Position numbers and translations under genes: made by a program | Source: Planctomycetaceae bacterium | GTDB lineage: Bacteria; Planctomycetota; Phycisphaerae; Phycisphaerales; SM1A02 | Direction: 5' to 3' | DNA: 46,712 nucleotides | Assembly: GCA_021297795.1 (NCBI GenBank) | Contig: JAJTGL010000032.1 | Span: forward strand, 1-46,712 | Shown here: in pieces, positions 17,004-26,218 of the stretch | How the letters are laid out: each line of letters begins with the position of its first letter | Numbering within the stretch: the first letter of the stretch is position 1 | Notes under the pieces: model-generated | Databases searched by the model: none | Seen by the model: only the letters and a program-made list of their open reading frames with translations | What the model was told of the DNA's origin: nothing

Positions 17004-18236
17004 ATGCCAACGCAGCACTACCGCTTCCAGGCCAGGAACGCCCGCGGCGAGCTCGTCGCGGGGACGCTCGTCGCCGACAGCGTCGCCGGCGCCGCACAGG
17101 CGATCCGCGCGCGCGGGGAGCACGTGGTGCAGCTCGTCCCGGTCGCCGCCGCGGGCGACGACCTCCGCGCCGCGCTCAAGCGCTTCAACTACTCGTCGGG
17201 TCCGTCGCAGAAGGACATCCTCGACTTCACCACGCAGCTCGCGGTGATGATCCGCGCGGGCATCTCGATCCGCGCGGCGCTCGAGGGCATCGCCGAGCAA
17301 GTGCAGAACCAGAAGTTCCGCCGGATCCTCATGCAGATCAAGGCGGACGTCGAGAGCGGAAAGCAGTTCTCCGAGGCGATCGCGAAGCATCCGAAGCTCT
17401 TCGGACCGCTCTACGTGAACATGGTGAAGGCCTCCGAGATGTCGGGCTCGTTCGCGAAGATGCTCGACCGCATCGCCGCGTACCTCGCGCAGGAGATCGA
17501 GACGCGCAAGATGGTGGTGGGAGCGTCGATCTACCCCGGCATCATCGCGCTCATGGCGGTCTCGACCACGGTCTTCCTCCTCACCTTCGTGCTGCCGCGC
17601 TTCGCGGGCGTGTTCAAGGGCAAGGAGGAGGCGCTGCCTGCGCCGACCAAGTTCCTCATGACGCTCTCGACCTTCATGGTCGAGTGGTGGTGGCTGCTCC
17701 TCATCGGCGCGGTCGTCGGGATCGGCGCGTTCATCGCGTTCATCCGCACCGAGTTCGGCGGCTTCTGGTGGGACCGCTTCAAGATCTCGGCGCCGGTCGT
17801 GAAGCGCATGTTCCGCGCGCTCTACATCAGCCGCTCGCTCCAGACGATGGGCGAGCTCCTGAACGCGGGCGTGCCGATGCTCGACACCATCGCGATCACC
17901 GGCGACATCTCGGGCAACCGGCACTACAAGCGCCTGTGGCGCTCGGTGTACGCGTCGGTCAAGCAGGGCAAGAAGGTGCAGACGCAGCTGATGCGCAGCA
18001 CGCTGCTCCCGCGCTCGGTGATCCAGATGATCTCGGCCGGCGAGGAGTCGGGAAAGCTCGGCGAGGTGCTCGACGAGATCTCCGTCTTCTACGCGAAGGC
18101 CCTCAAGGACGCGATCAAGGCCGTGACGAGCATGATCGAGCCGATCATGATCGTCCTCATGGGATCGGTCGTCGGCTTCATCGCGATGGCCATCATCCTG
18201 CCGATCTTCAAGATGTCGAACCTGGTCTCGGGCTGA
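17004..18236 (+). CDS. pilC: PilC/GspF inner-membrane platform protein
   Basis: 410-residue polytopic platform protein that the pilus ATPases turn against. It begins YRFQARNARGELVAGTLVA, the usual soluble start, followed by two GspF cytoplasmic helical bundles (about 70-190 and 270-390). Each has the 'R.G..' and 'Q..E..G..L...L......Y' helices and is followed by membrane segments: MVVGASIYPGIIALMAVSTTVFLLTFVLP, LLLIGAVVGIGAFIAFI and IMIVLMGSVVGFIAMAIILPIF. Conserved 'GEESGKLGEVLDEIS' is near residue 345. Three bases separate it from pilT; the pilin genes follow closely. It could equally be named gspF, but the pilT neighbour favours a pilus-type function. Confidence 0.92.
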   Translation: MPTQHYRFQARNARGELVAGTLVADSVAGAAQAIRARGEHVVQLVPVAAAGDDLRAALKRFNYSSGPSQKDILDFTTQLAVMIRAGISIRAALEGIAEQVQNQKFRRILMQIKADVESGKQFSEAIAKHPKLFGPLYVNMVKASEMSGSFAKMLDRIAAYLAQEIETRKMVVGASIYPGIIALMAVSTTVFLLTFVLPRFAGVFKGKEEALPAPTKFLMTLSTFMVEWWWLLLIGAVVGIGAFIAFIRTEFGGFWWDRFKISAPVVKRMFRALYISRSLQTMGELLNAGVPMLDTIAITGDISGNRHYKRLWRSVYASVKQGKKVQTQLMRSTLLPRSVIQMISAGEESGKLGEVLDEISVFYAKALKDAIKAVTSMIEPIMIVLMGSVVGFIAMAIILPIFKMSNLVSG

Positions 18237-18246
18237 GGAGCGACAC

Positions 18247-18828
18247 ATGCATGCGCGACGACACACGACCGCGGGGGCGGGAACGGCGAGGCGCGCACGG
18301 CGCACCGCGCGCGGATTCACGCTCATCGAGACGGCGCTCACGACGATCATCGTCGGGACGGGCGTCCTCGCGATCGTGTCGGCGCAGCAGGCGTTCTTCC
18401 GCCAGAACGAGTGGTCGACGCACGCCTCGACCGCGCAGCGGCTCGGCAACGAGATCCGCGAGCTGACGCTGCACATGCCGCGCCACGACCCCGTGACCGG
18501 GCAGACCTACTGGGGCCCCGAGTCGTCGGAACTCGGCGTGAACGACTACGACGACCTCGACGACTTCGACGGCGAGGAGGGCGAGGGCACCGTCTTCTCG
18601 GCGGCGCTCGGCAACGGGCCGATCAGCGCGCTCGGCGACACGATCCCGGACATGACCGGCTGGTCGCAGCGCGTGTTCGTCGAGCACATCGATCCGTTCG
18701 AGGTCACGCGCACCGTCGCCGACGGCGCGAGCGACCTCGTGCGCGTCCGCGTCGTGATCGAGTACCAGGGACCGGCCGACGACGAGCCGCGCGAGATCAC
18801 GCGCGTCACGTGGATCGCGCCCGGCTGA
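18247..18828 (+). CDS. Type IV pilin-like protein (minor prepilin)
   Basis: 193-residue prepilin with a basic leader and prepilin peptidase site RG|FTLIETALTTIIVGTGV, the Glu at +5 present. A GAGGAG ribosome-binding site lies seven bases before the ATG. The rest is a globular domain with acidic loop (YDDLDDFDGEEGEG) and C-terminal strands 'DLVRVRVVIEYQG' like GspI/PilV. It is cleaved and assembled into the pilus or pseudopilus. First of three pilin-like genes behind pilT-pilC. Confidence 0.85.
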   Translation: MHARRHTTAGAGTARRARRTARGFTLIETALTTIIVGTGVLAIVSAQQAFFRQNEWSTHASTAQRLGNEIRELTLHMPRHDPVTGQTYWGPESSELGVNDYDDLDDFDGEEGEGTVFSAALGNGPISALGDTIPDMTGWSQRVFVEHIDPFEVTRTVADGASDLVRVRVVIEYQGPADDEPREITRVTWIAPG

Positions 18829-18851
18829 ACGAGCGAGGCAGGAATCGCACC

Positions 18852-21260
18852 ATGCACGAGCGGTCTCCGAACAACCTCCCTGCCAGCTCCCCGACGGCGC
18901 GCACGCACGTCCGCCGCGGTGTCGCGAGCGTGCTCGCGATGATGTTTCTCGTGATCTTCGGTTCGCTCGCGGCCGCGATGGCCGTCGTCGCGCAGGGCAA
19001 CCTGCGGACCGCCGACAGCTCGCTCAAGGTCTCGCGCGCGCAGAGCGCCGCCGAGAGCGGACTCGTGTTCGCGCAGCGTCGGCTTGCACGTGAATCGCAG
19101 CGCTTCGTGGTCGAGAAGGGCGTGATCGACGCGGGATTCGCGTCGCGGCTCTGGAACGGCACGTGGAGCTCGGGCGATGGCGAGGTCAACGTGCAGCCGG
19201 CCGTCGGATTCGAGGCGCCGGGCTCGCCCGACGGACTCGCGGCCGCGATCCGCGACGCGCATCTCGTCGACGCGGCGGCCTTCGCGGTGTCGGCCGAGCA
19301 CGCCGACCTTCCCGAGATCTACGAGGGCGGCGCGCTCGTCACGCTGCCGATGCGCCTCGAGGCGGGCGTGAACACGCTGTGGTTCCAGCTGATGTACGAG
19401 CCCGTCGCCGGGACGAACCGCGTGCGCGTGACGAGCCTCGGCGTCGATGGCGAGATCCGCCGCACGCTCTCGATCGAGTTCGAGATCACGAAGCGCATCG
19501 AGTACGCGGTCATCTCGCCGAACCGCGTGATGATCGGCAAGAACGTGCTCGTCGAGGGACCGCTCGGGACGCGCTACGGCACCGAGGAGGGCGAACTGAC
19601 GGCGGAGAACGGCGATCCGCTCGTGATGCGCTCCGACTTCCGCTACCTCTCCGACGAACTGACGGAGAAGATCGACATCCTCGCGCAGGCGATCGCCTCG
19701 CACGACGTCGATGGCGACGCACGTCTCCGCCCCGCGCACCCCGTCGAGGGCGAGGGGCTCTCGGGCACCGGATTCACCGATCTCGACGGCGACCAGTTCG
19801 TCGACGACTTCGACCTCTTCCTCTCGGAGTACGACGCGAACGGCGACGGCATGGTGGTGTGGGACGCGGCCCGCGCGGAGGCCGCCGACATCGACCAAGG
19901 CGCCGAGTTCTCGGGAATCGACGACCAGCTCGCGCGACTGATCGACCTCGCGCGGCCCGACCGGAACGGCGACGGCGAGGTCGACGAGCGGGATGTGCGG
20001 CTCGGCTACTCGGACGGCGTGCTCAGTTCCTACGACCTCTACGCGAAGGTGACGGGCAAGCTCGTCTTCGCCGTGACCGAGGAGGAGTGGCAGTCCGCCG
20101 CCGGCGAGGACTGGCGCGGCATCGCGCAGGGCCCCGTGCGTCCGACCGACGGCACCGGACCGGCGCTCTTCGGCGCCTCGACCGACGAACTGCGCGTGGT
20201 GACGACCTCCGACTTCGCCGACAGCGCGCAGTGGTTCTCGACGAACGTCACCGCGAACTTCGCGGCGCAGGCATCCGCCGGCGTCTCCGCAGGCGGCACG
20301 ATGGTCGCCGCGGCATCCGCGCCCTACGAGTCGGTCCCGTACGGCTCGACCGCGGCCTACGACTACTACCGCCGCCCGATCTACCGGAACATGGTCTTCC
20401 GCGACGTGCGCATTCCGAAGGGAACGAACCCGCTCTTCGAGAACTGCAGGTTCGAGGGCACGGTCTACATCGAGACCACGACGGCCTGCACCGACATCAA
20501 CTGGAACTACACCGGCGCGCTCAAGCAGGTGGACCTCGGCGGCGGCAACATCTCGTACGTGCCGCGCTTCCCGGGCGTCAACTCGATGCTGGGAAGCACC
20601 ACCATCACCGATACGCGCACGATCTCGAACTCCGTGCGCTTCCACGGATGCACGTTCCTCGGGTCGATCGCGGGCGACACGCCCGCCGAGTTCACGCACT
20701 GGCGCAACAAGGTGCAGTTGACCGGCGCGACGCGCTTCTACTCGGACCCCTCGGACGAGGAACTCGACCTTCAGCCGGACGGCGCGCAGCTGCGCGCGAT
20801 CCTCGAGTCGTTCGGATCGACCAAGCTCGACCGCCTGCAGCGGAGCTCGATCATGCTGCCGGGCTGGTCGGTCGACGTCGGCAACTTCACGAACGAGGTC
20901 GCGGCCGATCCCGACCTCACCGCCCGCGTGAAGCTGAAGGGCACCATCATCGCGGGCGTCCTCGACGTGCGCGGCACGGCCGATGTCGAGGGCACGCTGC
21001 TCATGACCTACCGCCCGGTCGGCGGCCAGGGCGCGCTCGCCTACAACGGCAAGCCGGAGAGCTTCAACACGACGCTCGGCTACTTCGGAGCGCTCGACGG
21101 CGACGGCGAAGGCGCGCTGCCCGGCGACGCAGGATTCAGCGGCTTCGGCGAGATTCGCCTGCGCTACGACCCGAACGCCAAGCTTCCCGACGGCATCCCG
21201 TGGCCCGTGTCGATCGAGCCGGTCGCGGACAGCTACCACGAGGGAGGGTTGCCGGGATGA
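18852..21260 (+). CDS. Large PilX-like pilus-associated protein with EF-hand repeats
   Basis: 803-residue protein. The N-terminal hydrophobic helix RRGVASVLAMMFLVIFGSLA followed by 'SLKVSRAQSAAESGLVFA' is the PilX/GspK-type start that lacks a normal G|FTLxE site. Ordinary PilX is 150-200 residues, so most of the protein is extra. Three EF-hand/dockerin-like loops lie near residues 309 (DLDGDQFVDDFD), 327 (DANGDGMVVWDA) and 370 (DRNGDGEVDERD). Residues about 510-700 have strands resembling a right-handed beta-helix ('FENCRFEGTVYIETTTACTD'). AGGA precedes ATG 18852. It overlaps the next gene by ATGA. It may be a calcium-dependent tip adhesin or priming factor (inference). Confidence 0.75.
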   Translation: MHERSPNNLPASSPTARTHVRRGVASVLAMMFLVIFGSLAAAMAVVAQGNLRTADSSLKVSRAQSAAESGLVFAQRRLARESQRFVVEKGVIDAGFASRLWNGTWSSGDGEVNVQPAVGFEAPGSPDGLAAAIRDAHLVDAAAFAVSAEHADLPEIYEGGALVTLPMRLEAGVNTLWFQLMYEPVAGTNRVRVTSLGVDGEIRRTLSIEFEITKRIEYAVISPNRVMIGKNVLVEGPLGTRYGTEEGELTAENGDPLVMRSDFRYLSDELTEKIDILAQAIASHDVDGDARLRPAHPVEGEGLSGTGFTDLDGDQFVDDFDLFLSEYDANGDGMVVWDAARAEAADIDQGAEFSGIDDQLARLIDLARPDRNGDGEVDERDVRLGYSDGVLSSYDLYAKVTGKLVFAVTEEEWQSAAGEDWRGIAQGPVRPTDGTGPALFGASTDELRVVTTSDFADSAQWFSTNVTANFAAQASAGVSAGGTMVAAASAPYESVPYGSTAAYDYYRRPIYRNMVFRDVRIPKGTNPLFENCRFEGTVYIETTTACTDINWNYTGALKQVDLGGGNISYVPRFPGVNSMLGSTTITDTRTISNSVRFHGCTFLGSIAGDTPAEFTHWRNKVQLTGATRFYSDPSDEELDLQPDGAQLRAILESFGSTKLDRLQRSSIMLPGWSVDVGNFTNEVAADPDLTARVKLKGTIIAGVLDVRGTADVEGTLLMTYRPVGGQGALAYNGKPESFNTTLGYFGALDGDGEGALPGDAGFSGFGEIRLRYDPNAKLPDGIPWPVSIEPVADSYHEGGLPG

Positions 21261-21835
21261 ACCGCCGTACGGACACCATGCGACGCGCGCGCGGTTTCTC
21301 GCTCGTCGAGATGCTCATCGCGCTCGCAATCTCGGCGGCGCTTCTCGTCGCGGTGCTCTCGGCGCTCGTCGCGAGCTTCCGCGCGTACCAGGCGACCACC
21401 GAGCAGGCCTCGACGCACGTCGTCGGCCGCGTGATCATGCACCGTATGATGGCCCTCGTCCGCAACGGCGTCGACTTCGGCCCCCTGCCCGAGGACGCGC
21501 GCGACCGCTACGTCGTGACCGACGAGTTCATCTTCGTCGACGAGGATGGCCGCGAGATCGCGCTGCGTCTCGACCGCGCCGCATCGGCGCTCCTCATGCA
21601 GGTCGACGACGCATCCGAACAGCTGCTGCTCGAGGGCGTGCGCGGGCCGGCCGATTCCACCGGCGAGGCGATCGGCGCCTTTACGCTCGAGTTCGAGAAC
21701 GGCACCAGGCTCGTGCGCGCGAGCTTCGACCTCACCGTCGATGCCGACGACAACGCCAGCGTCGCGCTCGAGGGCGACGAGGTCATCCCGATCCGACTCG
21801 TCGGCTCGACCGCTCCGCGTCGGCTGACGTGGTGA
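21257..21835 (+). CDS. Type IV pilin-like protein (PilW/GspJ-like)
   Basis: 192-residue prepilin starting at ATG 21257, overlapping the previous stop. The leader RRARG is followed by FSLVEMLIALAISAALLVAV, the G|FSLVE cleavage site with Glu5. The remainder is a beta-rich domain ending 'VIPIRLVGSTAPRRLTW', as in PilW/GspJ pseudopilins. It is the last gene of the pilus cluster and converges with ppk across 27 bases. Confidence 0.85.
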   Translation: MNRRTDTMRRARGFSLVEMLIALAISAALLVAVLSALVASFRAYQATTEQASTHVVGRVIMHRMMALVRNGVDFGPLPEDARDRYVVTDEFIFVDEDGREIALRLDRAASALLMQVDDASEQLLLEGVRGPADSTGEAIGAFTLEFENGTRLVRASFDLTVDADDNASVALEGDEVIPIRLVGSTAPRRLTW

Positions 21836-21862
21836 CCGGCGCGAATGCGCGTCGGGCACGCG

Positions 21863-24007
21863 TCAGATCGCGCGCTGCTCTCGCGCGCGCAGGATCGACT
21901 CGATGGTCATCCGCATGAGGTTCTGGTGCGTGCCCGCGAACGCCGTGTCGGCCGCCTCCTCCGCCGTCGGGAGACGCGCGGGATCGCTCAGCTCGTACGA
22001 GCCGTCCGCCGCCATGATCCAGCGCTGGCGCCGGTCGGTGAGGTGCAGTCGGAGGATCTCCCAGAGGCGCGCCCGGTGCGCGCGCTGCTCGATCGGCGCG
22101 GCGCACTCGACGCGCGTGTTGAGATTGCGGTACATCCAGTCGGCGCTGCCGATGTAGAAGTCGCCCTCGAGCGGATCCGCCCGCCCGCAGCCGAACCAGA
22201 AGATGCGGCTGTGCTCGAGGAAGCGCCCGATCGTCGAGGTGACGCGGATGTTCTCGCTGAGCCCCTTCACCCCCGGCCGGATGCAGCAGAAGCCGCGCAC
22301 GATGAGGTCGATCGAGACGCCCGCGCGCGACGCGGCATAGAGCGCGTCGGTCACCGAGCGATCCTCGAGCTGGTTCATCTTCACCACGATCCGGCCCTGC
22401 CCGCCCGAGCGGGCAATGCCGGACTCGCGGTCGATCAGCTCGACGAAGCGCCGCTTCATGGCGACGGGCGCCACGAGGAGCTTCGCGTACTCGCGCTTGA
22501 GGCTGCGTCCCGTCATGTAGTTGAAGAGCTCGACGAGATCCTCGGTGATGAGCGGATCGCAGGTGAGAAGGCCGAGATCCTCGTAGAGGCGCGCGGTCTT
22601 CGAGTTGTAGTTGCCGGTGCCGATGTGCGCGTACGAGCGGATCCCGTCCTGCTCCTGACGCACGACCAGCGCCACCTTCGTGTGCGTCTTGTAGCCGACC
22701 ACGCCGTAGGCGACGTGCACGCCCGCGTCCTCGAGCTTGCGCGCCCAGAGGATGTTGCGCGCCTCGTCGAAGCGCGCGCGCAGCTCGACGAGCACCGCGA
22801 CCTGCTTGCCGCTCTCGGCGGCGCGGATGAGGCTTGGGATGAACGGCGAGTCGCCGCTCGTCCGGTAGAGCGCCTGCTTGATCGCGAGCACCTTCGGATC
22901 GGCCGCCGCCGCCTCGATGAAGCGCTCGACCGAGTGGTCGAAGCTCTCGTAGGGATGGTGGACGAGGAGATCGCCCTTGCGGATCAGGCCGAAGATGTCG
23001 GCGTCCTCGTCCTCGAGGCCCGCGGGCGCGATGGGCGACCACTTCTGCCAGCGGTACTCGGGCATGTCGAGGTCGGCGAGCTCGTTGAGCGTGCCCCAGT
23101 CGAGCATTCCGTCGGTCTCGTAGAGATCGTCGTCCCCGAGCTGGAGTTCGTCCTCGAGGAAGCGCATGATGCGGTCGTTCGGACGGGCGCCGACCTCGAG
23201 TCGCACGACGCGCGCGAAGCGCCGCTCGCGCAGCTGCTGCTGGATCTGCTCGAGAAGATCCTCGGCATCCTCGTTGTCGCGTTCGGTCTCGGCGTTGCGC
23301 GTGACGCGGAACGGAAGCACCTCGACGATCTCCATGCCCGGGAAGAGGTCGTCGAGGTTGTGCGCGATGATCTGCTGCAACGAGATGAAGCGCCGCGTCG
23401 TGCCGAAGCGGTAGAGTCGGCCGCCGATCTCGGGAACCTTCACGCGCGCGAAGAGCGCCTCGCTCTCGCCGGGGCGGCGGAGGAGCACGCCGAGCGACAC
23501 CGACATGTTCGAGATGAACGGGAAGCGGTGCCCGGGATCGACCGCGAGCGGCGTGAGGATCGGGAAGATGTTGCGGCGGTACCACGCCTCGACCTCGGTG
23601 CGCTCGGCGGGCGTGAGCGCGCCCCAGTCGAGCAACTCGATCGACTCGCGGCGCAGCTCGGGCACGAGCGCCTCGCGGAAGACGCGCGTGGCGAGCGCCG
23701 TCTGCTCGAGGACCTTCTCGCGGATCAGCACCATCTGCTCGGACGGCGCGAGCGGCTCCCACGGCGGGCTGCCGACGCCCGCATCGATCTGCCGGCGAAG
23801 TCCGCCGACGCGCTTCATGAAGAACTCGTCGAGGTTCGAGCCGAAGATCGCGAGGAAGCGCACGCGCTCGAGCAGCGGGTTGCGCGGGTCGTAGGCCTGC
23901 GCGAGCACGCGGCGGTTGAACTCGAGCCACTGCAGATCGCGGTTCAGAAACCGCATCGGATCGTCGGGGCCGGAGGGAGTGATCTCGTTCGGGGACGTCG
24001 GGCGCAT
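21863..24007 (-). CDS. ppk1: Polyphosphate kinase 1
   Basis: Reversibly transfers the ATP gamma-phosphate onto polyphosphate. The 714 residues match PPK1 (about 690-720). Visible are the N domain (RDLQWLEFNRRVLAQA, FLAIFGSNLDEFFMKRVGGL), the head domain, and the catalytic HIGTGNYNSKTARLYEDLGL with the phosphohistidine near residue 461. The second conserved block GSADWMYRNLNTRVECAAPI lies near residue 620, with PFRVTRNAE upstream. Starts at ATG 24007. The PTPS-like gene lies 40 bases upstream in the same orientation and may share a transcript. Confidence 0.96.
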   Translation of the reverse strand: MRPTSPNEITPSGPDDPMRFLNRDLQWLEFNRRVLAQAYDPRNPLLERVRFLAIFGSNLDEFFMKRVGGLRRQIDAGVGSPPWEPLAPSEQMVLIREKVLEQTALATRVFREALVPELRRESIELLDWGALTPAERTEVEAWYRRNIFPILTPLAVDPGHRFPFISNMSVSLGVLLRRPGESEALFARVKVPEIGGRLYRFGTTRRFISLQQIIAHNLDDLFPGMEIVEVLPFRVTRNAETERDNEDAEDLLEQIQQQLRERRFARVVRLEVGARPNDRIMRFLEDELQLGDDDLYETDGMLDWGTLNELADLDMPEYRWQKWSPIAPAGLEDEDADIFGLIRKGDLLVHHPYESFDHSVERFIEAAAADPKVLAIKQALYRTSGDSPFIPSLIRAAESGKQVAVLVELRARFDEARNILWARKLEDAGVHVAYGVVGYKTHTKVALVVRQEQDGIRSYAHIGTGNYNSKTARLYEDLGLLTCDPLITEDLVELFNYMTGRSLKREYAKLLVAPVAMKRRFVELIDRESGIARSGGQGRIVVKMNQLEDRSVTDALYAASRAGVSIDLIVRGFCCIRPGVKGLSENIRVTSTIGRFLEHSRIFWFGCGRADPLEGDFYIGSADWMYRNLNTRVECAAPIEQRAHRARLWEILRLHLTDRRQRWIMAADGSYELSDPARLPTAEEAADTAFAGTHQNLMRMTIESILRAREQRAI

Positions 24008-24047
24008 GGCTTCGGCGGGGCGTTGGTTCTGGATCGGGCGGAGGAGG

Positions 24048-24512
24048 CTATCGCGCGAGGCGCACGATGGCGGTGCAGCGCGGCGCCTCGGTGACGCGCA
24101 CCCACTCGAGATGGACGGAGGGGACGCGTGCGCCGAGCGCGGCGTCGAGCGCGTGCGCGATGTGGCGCGCCAGTGCCTCGGCGGTCGGATTGATGCGGCC
24201 GAAGGGCGCGGTCTCGTTCAGGTTGCCGTCGCGGAACGGCGCGACGATCTCGCCGAGCAGCCGCTCGACGAGGTGGAAGTCGCAGAGAAGTTCCTCGCCA
24301 TCGAGTCGCTCACCGGCGACCGACACGACCACGCGCCAGTTGTGGCCGTGCAGACGCTCGCGCTCGCCCGCGAGGATGATCGCATGCGCCGCGGCGAACT
24401 CGCACTCGACCTCGAGCGCGTAGGGCAGCGGGACTCGAGGCGCGAGCGCACCACCGCCCGCCGCCGTGGAAAGGGGCGCCCGGGGCGAGGTGCTGGATGC
24501 GGGTTCGGACAT
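24048..24512 (-). CDS. 6-pyruvoyl-tetrahydropterin synthase family, PTPS-III-like
   Basis: 154-residue T-fold enzyme. Zinc ligands are visible in 'EFAAAHAI' (His43) and 'HGHNW' (His55, His57), and the C-terminal Glu in 'VRVTEAPRCTAIV'. The loop before HGH reads GERERLHGH: the position where QueD and PTPS have the catalytic Cys (four before the first His) is Arg51, while Glu52 matches the Glu of PTPS-III. PTPS-III enzymes are known to cleave dihydroneopterin triphosphate to hydroxymethyl-dihydropterin and to stand in for FolB in folate synthesis, including in Planctomycetes. The queuosine enzyme QueD is therefore a less likely reading. The start at ATG 24512 follows a TACACT element by ten bases. 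The first 30 residues are a poorly conserved Ser/Ala-rich extension. Confidence 0.85.
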   Translation of the reverse strand: MSEPASSTSPRAPLSTAAGGGALAPRVPLPYALEVECEFAAAHAIILAGERERLHGHNWRVVVSVAGERLDGEELLCDFHLVERLLGEIVAPFRDGNLNETAPFGRINPTAEALARHIAHALDAALGARVPSVHLEWVRVTEAPRCTAIVRLAR

Positions 24513-24522
24513 GGGCCGGGCG

Positions 24523-24528
24523 AGTGTA
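24523..24528 (-). promoter_or_regulatory. -10 element TACACT upstream of the PTPS-III-like gene
   Basis: Minus-strand GATACACT followed by ten bases and the ATG at 24512; predicted leader of only a few bases. Confidence 0.45.
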
Positions 24529-24690
24529 TCGCGGAAAACCCGCACCCTCGGCCGACGATTCACCCCGTACACTCGCGGCCCGAAAGGCGTCGCGTCTGCC
24601 ATCGCGCGATCCGACCGCCGATCGGCCATTTTCGCGCGTCGCGCGACCATCGCGACCAAGCCTCGCCCGCATCCCAACCAGCCTCCACGC

Positions 24691-26118
24691 ATGTCCTCCA
24701 CGATCCCCGACCCCGCCCCGCTCATGCTTTCCGTCTCCGGCGCCCGCGGCATCGTGGGGAAGACCATGACCCCGGTGGTCGCGGCGACCTTCGCCGGCGC
24801 CTTCGGATCGCACATCCGCACGCTCGTCCAGGGTCGTCGGCCGAAGCTCGTGGTCGCGCGCGACGGGCGTTTCGGCGGCGAGTCGCTCGCGCGCGCCGTG
24901 CAGGGCGCGCTGGCGTCGACCGGATGCGACGTGGTCGACCTCGGGGTGGCGATGACCCCCACCGTCGGCCTGATGATCCGCGCGCTCGGCGCCGACGGCG
25001 GCATGGCCGTGACCGCAAGCCACAATCCGATCGAGTGGAACGGCCTCAAGTGCCTCGACGGCGACGGCCTCGCGCCGCCGAAGCCGGTGGCGGAGGCCAT
25101 CATCGCGCGCTTCAAGGGCGCCGACATCGCGTTCGCGAAGCCGCTCGACATCGGATCGATCGCAACCGACACGAGCGCGAACGAACGGCACGTCGCGCGC
25201 GTGGTCGAGGTGCTCGGCGGCGCCGCGGGCGCCGCAGCGCGCATCCGCGCGAAGCGCCTGCACGTCGTCCTCGACAGCGTGAACGCCTCGGGCTGCGTCG
25301 GCGGCCGCATGATGCTCGACGCGCTCGGCTGCGGCGTCACCCACATCTACGGCGAGCCGACCGGCATCTTCGGGCACACGCCCGAGCCGACCGCGGAGAA
25401 CCTCGGCGATCTCGCGGCGAAGGTGCGCGCGGCACGCGAGGCCGGCGCGGCCGTCGCCTGCGGCTTCGCGCAGGACCCCGACGCCGACCGCCTCGCGATC
25501 GTCGACGAGAACGGCCGCTACATCGGCGAGGAGTACACGCTCGTCCTCGCCGCGCTGCGCATGCTCGAACTGCGCGGACCTTTCGCCTTGGCCGCGAATC
25601 TCTCGACCTCTCGCATGATCGACGACGTTGCCGCACGCTTCCCGGGCGCGAAGGTGCTTCGTACGGCCGTCGGCGAGGCGAACGTGGTCGCGGCGCTCAA
25701 GCCGGCCGGCGGGCTTCTCGGCGGCGAGGGCAATGGCGGCGTGATCTTCCCCGAGGTCTGCTGGGTGCGCGACTCGCTCAGCGCGATGGCGCTTGTCCTT
25801 GATCTCATCGCCAGCCGCGACGAACCGCTCTCGCGGATCGTCGACGCGCTGCCCCGCTACTCGATCCTCAAGTCGAAGATGGATCTCGCCGCGATCGGCG
25901 GATTGCCCGCCGTCGCAGGGGCGCTGACGAAGATGAAGGCCGTCTTCGCGAACGAGCGCGTGAACGACGCCGATGGCGTGCGCGTCGACTTCGCCGATGG
26001 CTGGGTGCATCTGCGCGCGTCGAACACCGAGCCGATCGCGCGCGTGATCGCCGAGGCGCCGACGAAGGAGCGCGCGCAGGAGCTCGTGGCGATGTGCGCG
26101 AAGGCCGCGGGTCTCTGA
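24691..26118 (+). CDS. Phosphohexomutase (phosphoglucosamine/phosphomannomutase family)
   Basis: Alpha-D-phosphohexomutase of four domains, moving phosphate between C1 and C6 of a hexose or hexosamine. From ATG 24691 it has 475 residues. Motifs: SVSGARGIVGKTMTP (N-terminal substrate loop), catalytic TASHNP with phospho-Ser110, the Mg loop DPDADR (262-267), the sugar loop GEGNGG and the phosphate loop RASNTEPIARV near the C-terminus. The sequence resembles the archaeal-type/GlmM group, which would feed UDP-GlcNAc synthesis, but substrate cannot be decided from motifs. Translation could also begin at ATG 24724. The open frame extends upstream to 24466, but those codons have no family similarity. 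Confidence 0.9.
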   Translation: MSSTIPDPAPLMLSVSGARGIVGKTMTPVVAATFAGAFGSHIRTLVQGRRPKLVVARDGRFGGESLARAVQGALASTGCDVVDLGVAMTPTVGLMIRALGADGGMAVTASHNPIEWNGLKCLDGDGLAPPKPVAEAIIARFKGADIAFAKPLDIGSIATDTSANERHVARVVEVLGGAAGAAARIRAKRLHVVLDSVNASGCVGGRMMLDALGCGVTHIYGEPTGIFGHTPEPTAENLGDLAAKVRAAREAGAAVACGFAQDPDADRLAIVDENGRYIGEEYTLVLAALRMLELRGPFALAANLSTSRMIDDVAARFPGAKVLRTAVGEANVVAALKPAGGLLGGEGNGGVIFPEVCWVRDSLSAMALVLDLIASRDEPLSRIVDALPRYSILKSKMDLAAIGGLPAVAGALTKMKAVFANERVNDADGVRVDFADGWVHLRASNTEPIARVIAEAPTKERAQELVAMCAKAAGL

Positions 26119-26206
26119 CGGAAGGGATCCCACGGACCGGAAGACTGCGGAGATTTTCCCGTGTCTTTCGCGAAATCGAGAGGAGCGCGATGCTCCCGGG
26201 GGTTGG

Positions 26207-26212
26207 TACGAT
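26207..26212 (+). promoter_or_regulatory. -10 element TACGAT, leaderless start of small lipoprotein
   Basis: GGTACGAT, six bases (CCGACC), then ATG 26219, with no room for a ribosome-binding site. Confidence 0.6.
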
Positions 26213-26218
26213 CCGACC

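Noticed and set aside
18546-21239. 897-codon minus-strand frame across the PilX-like gene
   Set aside because: Antisense shadow; the plus-strand reading has pilin helix, EF-hand loops and gene coupling.
24568-24573. TACACT as a leaderless promoter of the phosphohexomutase
   Set aside because: No in-frame start codon lies within 6-11 bases; it is about 117 bases from the supported ATG, so it could only serve a leadered transcript.
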